Made by a program: the position numbers and the translations under genes. A stretch of DNA of 51,936 bases from Pleurotus djamor (lineage: Eukaryota; Basidiomycota; Agaricomycetes; Agaricales; Pleurotaceae), in contig JAPEVF010000310.1 of assembly GCA_029747585.1 (NCBI GenBank), positions 1 to 51,936 on the forward strand, written 5' to 3'. This document shows positions 43,958-51,936 of this stretch, one piece after another. A model generated the notes under the pieces. The model searched no databases and was not told the origin of the DNA. It saw nothing but the letters and a program-made list of their open reading frames with translations. Position 1 is the first letter of the stretch. Every line of letters begins with the position of its first letter.

Positions 43958-45228
43958 GTCATGACTGGTCAAACACGATTCACATCGTTACCATCGAGTG
44001 TTGAATATTTGGATCATCAGCCACCTTGCTATGGGTATACCAAGTAAGTATCTTGATGCACTCCGTAGCCCCTTCTTCCGCACATTAATTTGACGTCAAT
44101 GGGCTGGAAAGTTGAACAAATAAGTAAAAGCAGTTGACTGCATGCGTTACATTTAGGGATTCCTTAGTCTAAGCACCGGCGTAGACTGAGGTAGACTCAA
44201 TATACATGTATCTAGCCGCGAGTCTGAAGATCGAACGAAACAGGACGTTGGAAAACGTTCAACGTTCAATATCAATGCCCACTGCTGATTGAAAGGGGGC
44301 GACAGGAGATGCTCCTGAGCCCTTCTTCGGCGGCCGGAGCGCCCATGTTTTAAGGCATTTTTACTTGATTTTTACTCCCGACCACATAATCACATACGCT
44401 TTACACCCATTCCGTTCGACCCGACACAGCTGGCAACATATGCAGGGTAATAATCACAACGTCGGTCCATCGTCGTCTTTACTGCGTCAAGGAGAGGACA
44501 CCAACTCAAACTCCTTCGCGGGCTCTGCTCACTTGAACTCTAGGCAAGAAGAGGTGCTCTTCTCTCATTTTTTCCCTTGCTCTCGCTATTACCTAACATT
44601 CTTCTCTTTTCTACGACGCTAGATGCGTATCGCTACCCATGGTGTCATCTCCACCATCGTGGACCGCCATGTAGCCGTCTGATGTCGCTGCGAAACCGTA
44701 ACCGGCTTGGTTTGGAGGGGAAAGGGAGTGGAGGAGTATGGACCACGAGCAGAATCCCCTAGGATGCCTTTGAAACGTGAGTTATGCCTTTTCGTTTGAT
44801 TTATCAGGAGCTATTTGTCGCCGATGTGTTTTCGTCCGTCTTGGTGTACTGCGCAATGTCGGTATTGCGGTGCCTGTTTTCGAGCGCGCCAGGCTCCGCC
44901 TTTGTTTTCCTTTTCTATCTTGTTGCTGGGGGTTCGATCGTTTTGTGAAGGAGGTTGCTTGCCGCGTCGTCAGTAGATCTTTGGGTGATGGTGTTGTTCG
45001 CGTTGGTTCACCACAGAGGGAGGCTGAATCCTCCGATGAAGATAGACGGCCTGCTGTATCCTTTTCCTGCGTCTTCTGGGGCATTTTGCTTCGGCGTCGC
45101 GTCAAGCCCTTCGCTCTTAACATCCCTCTACATCCATTCCCCGCTTCTCNTTTTGCTTTTTTTTTTTTTTTATTTTTTTTTAAATCTCGTTTAGCGTCGT
45201 CCGAGGTTTCCCTCATGTCGACGTCTGG
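43958..45228. other. intergenic region, possible decayed exons
   Basis: A frame at about 44,436-44,550 (GNNHNVGPSSSLLRQGEDTN) with a GTGCTC donor-like border, and T-rich sequence at 44,780-45,180 ending in a long poly-T tract (about 45,155-45,182, ambiguous base 45150), look like old genic DNA. CGGAGCGCCCA occurs at about 44335. No gene could be built. Confidence 0.3.
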
Positions 45229-45640
45229 CTAACTATGGTACCTACGAAACCTGTATATAGGAGCTAAATATACGGGCCCCAATGCCCCTTCTTGACCCAG
45301 GATCCTTGCGCCCAGCAGACGGAAAGGACACAAAGCCTCGTTCCCTCTGCTGTCCGACAACGGAAACTGTCGTTGCTTGGACTCCTGTAACTGGAATTGG
45401 TATGCCGGCCGGGCAGGTACAAGTTGTCGCACCGATGGCAGTAAGCCTCCGCTGTCATGTGCCCGTCCTGTTAAGGAGGCGAGCGGGTGGCTACCAGGTC
45501 AAGGAAGTTGAGGTGGATGTAAAAGGTGTACCTGTAAGAGGAAGAAGAGTGGTTAGTAGTCTCCCTCCGACCGCTGCACGTTCCTNCCCCCCTCCTCGAA
45601 ATGATCACACGCTGCCGCGAGCAGATGTGGTGGAATAGTG
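45229..45640 (-). pseudogene. probable displaced C-terminal part of the WOPR gene
   Basis: Beyond the retrotransposon fragment, the minus strand again reads low-complexity sequence compatible with a WOPR C-terminus: HPLASLTGRAHDSGGLLPSV, RQLVPARPAYQF, DSRGNEALCPFRL, ending at 45229. A TTACAG acceptor lies at about 45,535, and one in-frame stop lies between it and HPLASL. The match to the family is by style only (Pro/Leu-rich blocks), so the assignment is tentative. If right, the host gene once ran continuously across the insertion. Confidence 0.4.
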
Positions 45641-46035
45641 TATTCCATTTGGACAGATTGTCAGACCCTCTTCCCGCCCCGTCTTCCCCGAGCTTTCTTC
45701 TTCTCCCCGTCTCTGGCCCTCTTCTTCTCCTTCCCCTTCAGCACTCCTGGCGCCATCACCTCCTTGTCCAAGTTGCCGTGCGTGTGCAGAAACCTCTTTG
45801 TGTGTCCCACGAAGTCAATAGTCGCTTTCATTCCCTCCGGATCCGCGAGTAGAGTCGTTAACGGTAGATCATCGTTTCCTATCCTGCCTGCCAGTGCCCG
45901 TCGTTCCCTGATATATGCTGGGCACTCTTTCAAAAAGTGAAAGACAGTTTCTCTTTTTCTCGGGCAGTGAGGGCACCATGGGGTTTCGACCTTTCCAATA
46001 CGGTGGAGGTAGAGGTTGAGGGGAATATGCNANCN
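45641..46035 (-). mobile_element. 5'-truncated non-LTR (LINE) retrotransposon, 3' end
   Basis: The minus-strand frame from 46029 to 45661 reads HIPLNLYLHRIGKVETPWCP, HCPRKRETVFHFLKECPAY and RERRALAGRIGNDDLPL, then TTLLADPEGMKATIDFVGHT and a Lys-rich tail. A block of the form H-x-x-L-N..L...G....P.CP.C....ET..HFL..CP is typical of the region after the RNase H domain at the C-terminus of fungal LINE reverse transcriptases, such as Tad-like elements. No reverse transcriptase or RNase H core is present, so this is a short 3' fragment as left by incomplete target-primed reverse transcription. Three ambiguous bases (46031, 46033, 46035) sit at its 5' junction. No poly-A tail or target duplication is visible. 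It lies inside the WOPR gene. Confidence 0.78.
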
Positions 46036-47215
46036 GCACTAAGTGACCCCCGGGAGCTACCTGAGACAGCCCGCCTGGTGGACTCGACGACACAGATCGT
46101 GATGTATCCATGCGGGGGTGGGGCACCAGTATAACGGCGCGATGAGGCGTCGCTGGGTGGATGGGAACGCTGAGTATGGGACGGCATTGGGTGGGAAATC
46201 GAAGAATCTGAATGTTCTGACGTATCAATGTTCGCATCTCCTGTCGGTGAGACTGGTAGGCCCGATATCTCGCGATTGTCTTTACGTGCCTTGTTCGCTC
46301 GTGCACTTCTGAACCAGCCTTCTGGGACAGTCGTGTCCCCAACACCTCGAATTGTATCGACAGTTTGGAGAGTATCTAATTTGCTCTGGCTAAAATAAGC
46401 GGCTTTCGGAAGAAGCGTCAGCTATAAGGAGAAACAAGGGAATACGAACGGAGGTGCTTACTGAGGTGCCATTTTCGGGTAATACCATGGGGGCGATCAG
46501 AAGGGAGGAAAACATGGACGCTGTATGTCTGCTTGATTAAGCGTTCCGTGTCACCTCCACGGGAATGAGCTGACGGGTATACCCTGCAGAGAAAGCAATC
46601 AGGATTTTATTTCTCCAGGCGGATTCATTTGTAGACGTGGCGAACAACCGAAAGCCGCACCCTGCCTAGGGAAGCGTATCGCGGAAGATGATAATTTACA
46701 CCGCGATGCGTACCTTATCATCTGAGACCATGGTGTGATTGGGTTAATCGCGTCGTCACCCATGTCGAATTCCTTTTGGTGATAAAACAAGAATTCCTAT
46801 TAACCTACGCATCAGCGCACAACCGGCGATGATGGGTGCCAATTTACGTACGTCTCTAACTCTGCTAGGTCCCCATCCCATTCCATCAGTCCTAGAGATC
46901 AAAGCTTATTAAGTGTTTGACGTCGACGACGACTGGCCTGAGCATACCATCGCTCCATGCCAAGACCAGTGGCCTCGGTATTTGCGCCACGTTCTTCCCA
47001 TACGTAGACGTTGCCTACAGGCGTAGAGCGGTGAGCAAAGCCGCAGACAGCTGATCCAGAACCATGTGTTCGGTACCTGGTGTTATAGCTCTGCGCTCTT
47101 CAGCATCTAGGCGGCGAGTGATGAGTGGAAGAACGTTTCGTGCCACGGCGTAGAAGACTTGAAGAGCATCACGCGTCGAGCGGATCCTTGTGTTCTGTAG
47201 AGTGGGTCGCTGCAT
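45930..47215 (-). CDS. WOPR (Gti1/Pac2) family transcription factor, C-terminus interrupted
   Basis: Six exons: 47215-47077, 47014-46948, 46891-46852, 46796-46714, 46583-46462 and 46402-45930. The product begins MQRPTLQNTRIRSTRDALQV. It carries WOPR box A (TRRLDAEERRAITPG, VYVWEERGANTEATG, ERWTDGMGWGPSRVRDEFL) and box B (TERLIKQTYSV, GITRKWHLTAYFSQSKLDTL), then a Ser/Pro-rich region. WOPR proteins (Wor1, Ryp1, Mit1, Sge1, Gti1, Pac2) are DNA-binding regulators of fungal morphology and development and act in the nucleus. The DNA-binding part is complete. At about 46,035 the frame runs into LINE sequence read out of its own frame and stops at 45930 after about 35 foreign residues. The usual long low-complexity tail is therefore replaced. 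All introns are GT-AG with matching phases. Total 307 aa as read. Confidence 0.9.
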
Positions 47216-49192
47216 AGCACCGGCAGGGCAGGGAGGGGGAGATGAGGGTCTAAAAGCACAGGTCACTCGGCTCAATAAATATGAACGGAAGGTATAAGTA
47301 TAAAGTTGAGCATAACGAAGCTAGGTCCAGATGAGTCGCAGGGTCGGTCGAGGGGCAGATTAACCAAAAATCAACATTATATTTTAAGTTCAAATTGAGT
47401 TTGCCGTCAACGGCACCATTTCCACGACGGGGTAACAGGACGGAGTTTACATGGCATCCTTATTTTATTTTGAGGTTGGAAGGGCCCAATTCTGGCGCTT
47501 TTGCCGAGGAATGAGCCAGCGGAAAGTTTTAAAGTGATGGGATTGAACCTTGCCTGAGATTGAAACTTATTAAGCATCGTTGCGAATAACTGTATAATGT
47601 GAACTCCCTTCAGGCCGGAGGCTATCTGAGATCGATCAGGTGCTTCGACAAGAAAAGTCAATCGACGAATCATGGATGATGCATATCTGTGAATCCACAT
47701 GGTAAGTCAAGAACGTCCCTCACGGGAAACCACCAAATCGCGTGCCAGTTACATCCTATATAAACGCATGCCACTTAACTGAATTGCGTTCACAAGGTGA
47801 GGCGTTTGATGAGAGCTTAAGGGACTGGATACATGAATCCTTGCCTTTACGAAATGGTGGCATGGGACAACCATAGTTAAATTTGGGAACATGCCAGGGA
47901 AAACGCATGCAATCCTCCACTCCTGTGGGCACCTTAGGTCATTAAAGGTCAAGGTCCAAGCTCAAGATTATTGTTGGAACGCGGGGTCTACTTACTTGAT
48001 TAGTGCGAAACAAGTCCGATCCCTCGCCTTCCTGCGCGGTTATAACTGTTTTGAATGGTGTGACGATTGCGTCGGCATGAGAGTCTTCCTCCGGGAGGCG
48101 GCCAACCTCATGTGTTCTCGTCGATCGAAATACCGTGTTGTTAAGTTTTCGTTTTCAGCCGCTGGTCTTGGGAAAGGCGGTGGAACTCCATGAGAATAGC
48201 TAGGTCCAAAGTCTAGTCCGAGGAGGAACCTGAGATGCGCAGAATAGCCGACGAGAACCTTTGGTCCAAAAGGCGCAACCTATTGATATCGGTGATTGCA
48301 GGACCAATCTATTGGCAAAGGCGAAGGTAAAAGACCACTAACGTTTTGGAGGACCTGGCACATGCCAGCGATCCCTTTGATAGACGCAATCCGGGCCTGA
48401 GCACGATGATTATAGTTAACCATTAGAATTTTCTGATGACACTCCTTGCAAATACCTATCTAGATGAATTAGATAGGACACCCATAAAAGGTGATCGAGA
48501 TTACAGAAGCCGGCGGCAACCGACTTGATAACGTTAGAACCTTTGCACAATTTGAACGTGTACAAACCACGTACATACCCTCAGTGCAAAAAGTTAAATG
48601 GTCCCGTTGGGGGTAAACCATGTCATCCTAGCTTCTCTTCGCTCGCCCGGAGGAGAGTAGCTCCTTCCATACCACAGGTGCAGCAGAACTCGACGATATA
48701 ACGAACAGGCGATGACAGGGGTTGACGATTAGGGAGGTTAGAAGTGCGAGTTCACCGCTTTGCATGTGCAGAGGTATGTAATCGTTTGCGTCAAGGCTTC
48801 GGAGATCGCGCCCTCTTGTCAAAAAAGAACAGTCCAGATGCACCTATTAGTAGGCGACGCTTCTCGGAGAAAAGCCGGTCGTGGTAAACTTAATGTCAAC
48901 ATCATTCGAAGGAGCCATCCTGTCAAGACGTTGAGGTTAAAAACGCAAAGGATTGGGTGAGGAACTGAAAAAACAAGACTCTGCAAAAGATTCTAGAAGG
49001 TCGAATAGCCAAGCTCCCACCAGACCCTTGCTTCCTGCCGTACTTCCAAAGAGAAGCCGTCCAGTTTTGACAAACTCCCTGTACGTCAAACGCATTGTAT
49101 GAGAAGTGCTTGGGTTAAGCGGGGACCCCAGAACAATTGCACCCTTGACGGATTTTAAGTTAGGGGCGAGTGGGGGGCTTTCCACAAGGCCG
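47216..49192. other. long intergenic region upstream of the WOPR gene
   Basis: Nearly 2 kb without a supportable gene. Open frames are short and lack splice-consistent extension. It probably holds the promoter and 5' UTR of the WOPR gene, whose relatives often have long upstream regions, and the 3' flank of the DNAJC11-like gene. A TATATAAA-type word at about 47757 is not tied to a gene. Confidence 0.35.
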
Positions 49193-51656
49193 TCAATCTA
49201 CGGCATGATCTAAAAGCCAGTTAAGCTGGGGTATGGAGTAGGGGAAGCTCATGGTACACACCAGCTTGTGGCAACACAATAGGAACAGCGTCAGGTATCT
49301 CCGCATAATGGTTTCGTCCACGGAATTGATATCGAATCCTCACGACTTTAGGTGTGAATGGTGCAGGATCAGAAAACCCTTGGATACCCAACTACAAACA
49401 AAGTGGTTCAGATGGGAATTCCTTGCATCAATAGAAAGACCGGCACGGTCCACGAGTTCCCTGACCTTGGTTTGGTTTCCAGGCACATAGAGTTGTGAAT
49501 GATGGACGAGGGCCTGTAAAGCCACAGTTACATTGATGGTCAGGTCGTCCCCGGGAGCATCTACATCGAAGGCTCCATAGATCGCTTCCTGGATGACAAG
49601 CCCTATGAGGGTCGAGGCACGAAAAGTCAGAAAACAACCTGTCAAAGTACTTTTGAATTGAGATTTCAAACGCACCATCCTTTGATGCCTCAAGATCCAT
49701 ATGCTTTTTCGCCACATCCTTCAGCAAATCAGATTGGACAGCTATGCTTGTTCGTTGGTTCGCCAACGTCGCATGGGCGGTCCGAATGTGGCTGAGTAGC
49801 AGAAACCTCCATCAGACTACGCTGTAAGCCACAGAAAAGGGATCACTCACGATAATCTCTGGGCACGCCGCCTTGGCTTAACCACAAACTGGTACCCCAA
49901 CACTCCGATGACTGATGGGACGACGGTACACCAGAAGGCGACGTTTGGGTCGTAGTCCAATGATAGGATCAATGGGAGAGATATCCTCTGTTCGAGGTAG
50001 GCCACGCTTTGAGTGTGGGTACCAAGGTGAGGGGCTGAACGCGGTATTGTTTCAGAAACCAGACGTACTCTAATTTATATACAACCCCGCTTTGACTGGC
50101 GTTGAGCGTTGCATCCACTTCTACATGTTCGCCGGTCCAATTAGCACCCAAGTAATAAGCAAGACCATGAACGCCGAATTCGAGACCGCCCTTCAGCTGA
50201 AGTGCCAAGTCCGCATATCTAACACCCATTTCACCCTTGAGGCGAGGATTATCGTCCAAGACTATGCCATATGTGTTGTAACGAACGCCACGACTTAGGC
50301 CTGACACTGAGTAAGAGCGACTCTCAGCATCCTCGTCGAAGAATTGGGGAGGAAGGTCCTTGTCGGAAGAAGCGTCGAAGGGCGTCTGCGAAATGATGCC
50401 GATGTTGGCGGCAGGAAAGCGGCCTAAGTTCAACGCAACGTTTCCCTCAGTAAGAGAGCCAGGGAAAAGCTTCCTGGTCAAGTTGACAGTAACAGGAGAC
50501 GGGGAACCATACAGCCAGGCGGGGGAAACCTGCGTGGCCACAACGATTGCGTTTTCGCCGTCTCTGTATGTCCCCCGAACGCGAATTGGACGGATGCTGA
50601 GTAATGATGCTGAAGCCTAAGGGTAGGATATTAATAAAGTAAGCATGCTGGCAGAGATCAAGAAGCGTGATACATATGCACCTCCAAAGCAAGTTTGGGG
50701 GAGAACTGATGTTTGACGGTCCCCAAGAATGTAGCGGAGGTAGGGCGTGTCTGCACTTGCGCAGTAGCGGAGAAAGAAGTATTAAGAGAAGCTACATCTT
50801 TCTAACAGCCAAGTGAGGAGGGAGGACACGTGAGAATGGGAGGACGCCTACGTGGATACTGTGCCGTAGGAACATAGACACAGCGCGTAAATCGTCCACT
50901 CGATTTCGACAACGAACGTGCCAAGGATCCGAGGGAGAGCCGGGGTAGGGTGAAAATAACGAGGAAGCATCATAGCTGCAGGTCAAAAGACCCCTCGGAC
51001 GTATCAGGTTCTCGAGTTTCTGTTGCTTCAGCTCGTATCTAGCTTGTTTAAGTATAGAACGCAGCTAAACCGAAGGGGGGATGTATGAGCCTTGGGCCAA
51101 GAAGCGAAGACTTGTGCCACGCACCTCATCCACAGGTCGATTTCTCATGGAAGGTGGCCATTTGATCGAAAGACCCTCATTTCCTGCAATTGGGTATTTT
51201 AGACCCATCACAACAGACACACATAGTTCAGAACCCCAAACCTAGAGTGTCATACACCTCACTGAGCATGTGCCGCACAAGTTAGAGTTGGTGTTGACGT
51301 GTCGCTGAGAGGTAAGCTCACCGTGTAAATGGGTCAGATAAAACTAAAAGACATCAGCTCTTGAACGCGAACCCGGAAACGGAAATCAACCTTCGTACGC
51401 CTTCTGTATCTCCAAGAACTTCTTATTCGCGACTTCTTTTGCGTTCTCATCGTGTTGCTTGTCTGGATGGAATACAAGCGAGAGGGCACGATGCCTCTCC
51501 TTGATTTCAGTTTGCGTTGCCCACTGCGGTAGGTTCAACACCGAACTAAAAAGGTTGATGAGCTTGGACAGCGACTAGACGCGCCACGTAGACTTACTAG
51601 AGGTAGTTTGGTTCATTGTACAAGTCGCTGACGTTCTTCGCGTCGCCATCGCCCAT
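49193..51656 (-). CDS. DNAJC11: DNAJC11-like mitochondrial J-domain protein
   Basis: Thirteen exons: 51656-51598, 51545-51391, 51343-51322, 51261-51242, 51183-51125, 51064-50852, 50801-50682, 50616-50065, 49987-49851, 49791-49676, 49602-49466, 49391-49262 and 49197-49193. They encode 574 aa, close to the roughly 560 aa of animal DNAJC11. The J domain is at residues about 17-80 (NEPNYLYSVLNLPQWAT, HPDK at 46-49, KAYEVLSDPFTREVYDTLG). A middle region rich in beta-type sequence follows (LSRGVRYNTYGIVLDDNP). After it come a hydrophobic segment near 415-440 and the C-terminal DnaJ-C11/DUF3395 region (DGLVIQEAIYGAFDV, VTVALQALVHHSQLYVP, VRIRYQFRGRNHY). Family members act at mitochondrial membranes and associate with the MICOS/SAM cristae machinery. 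Several donors are weak (GTTGAT, GTTTGG, GTCTGG), and the exon 8-9 junction and the final 5-nt exon are the least certain. It appears intact. Confidence 0.92.
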
Positions 51657-51936
51657 AGGTGGCCGTACTACGCAGCGTCGGGATGGGCGCGGATGAGAAA
51701 CCCTTGGGCGCCTCTTGAAGCGCTCGTCGATCGCTCCGAAGCATACTTGCCCCTGTCTACAGCCCCTTTGTCTATTCTGACTTGCGGCTCAGCTCCTACT
51801 AGTTGCCGTCAAAGTCATCCACTTTCATATTAGTTTAGAGAACCTAGTCTTTATAAGGTAGAGCTTCTCCGTGGAATTAAGTAAGATGGATGATTCTGTT
51901 CCATATTTCCCATGCATTCGGGTTGCACTCGGGACT
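51657..51936. other. upstream flank of the DNAJC11-like gene, no gene seen
   Basis: This 280-bp stretch to the window edge has no supportable frame. It presumably holds the promoter of the DNAJC11-like gene, possibly shared with a gene outside the window. Confidence 0.35.

Noticed and set aside
44782..45216. Minus-strand Lys-rich frame of 144 codons
   Set aside because: It is the complement of a poly-T/pyrimidine tract with an ambiguous base; a low-complexity artefact.
46428..46440. GGAGAAACAAGGG as a promoter element of the WOPR region
   Set aside because: It lies inside a well-supported intron (46461-46403) of the WOPR gene, so it is more likely a chance match.
1..51936. tRNA, rRNA, CRISPR or bacterial operon features
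   Set aside because: No cloverleaf-like or rRNA-like sequence, no regularly spaced repeats, and coding regions are intron-containing eukaryotic genes.

Overview
The window looks like chromosomal DNA of a mushroom-forming basidiomycete (Agaricomycetes). The genes are broken by many short introns (about 45-75 nt, GT-AG with a few GC-AG). The recognisable products are fungal or eukaryotic: a WOPR (Gti1/Pac2) transcription factor, a DNAJC11-type mitochondrial J-protein, and multicopy BTB/POZ and F-box-like families of the kind expanded in Agaricomycetes. No rRNA, tRNA, CRISPR or bacterial-type operon was seen. All gene models were spliced by hand and checked by reading phase and exon length only.

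Layout. (1) 1-2.2 kb: the edge of one or two genes, with an intact terminal exon of a low-complexity, acidic, nuclear-type protein (780-1623). (2) 2.2-8.0 kb: a stretch of decayed coding-like DNA with no intact gene. (3) 8.0-44.0 kb: a mixed array of seven complete F-box-like genes (all on the minus strand), one F-box gene split in two, and six BTB genes. These are separated by eroded copies of the 780-1623 exon with its 3' UTR and by relics of unidentified genes. (4) 45.2-47.2 kb: a WOPR factor gene interrupted by a 5'-truncated non-LTR retrotransposon. (5) 49.2-51.7 kb: a 13-exon DNAJC11-like gene that appears intact.

The array. The F-box-like proteins (405-415 aa) share a rigid gene structure in six complete genes plus the split one. 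It consists of a 7-nt first exon (ATGNNNN), a second exon of 216-225 nt with the F-box-like motif, a 692-707 nt repeat-like body exon, and a last exon ending in an F..WWE.A..E motif. The gene at 8.0-9.3 kb is a diverged member with another first exon. The BTB proteins (263-271 aa) also share one structure: a BTB exon of about 260 codons, one intron, and a last exon of 7-10 codons reading like S-E-F-G-x-P-F. Both families are typical substrate-adaptor architectures of cullin-RING ubiquitin ligases (SCF for F-box, CUL3 for BTB). Their shared location suggests a cluster of rapidly duplicating ubiquitin-ligase adaptors; this is inference.

Main structural observations. One inversion (about 20.1-25.8 kb) appears to have cut an F-box gene in its last intron and a second repeated unit at the same time. 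This explains the only plus-strand F-box body and an orphan F-box last exon. A LINE 3' end sits inside the WOPR gene. Several relics suggest that the array grew by segmental duplication carrying along the end of a neighbouring gene.
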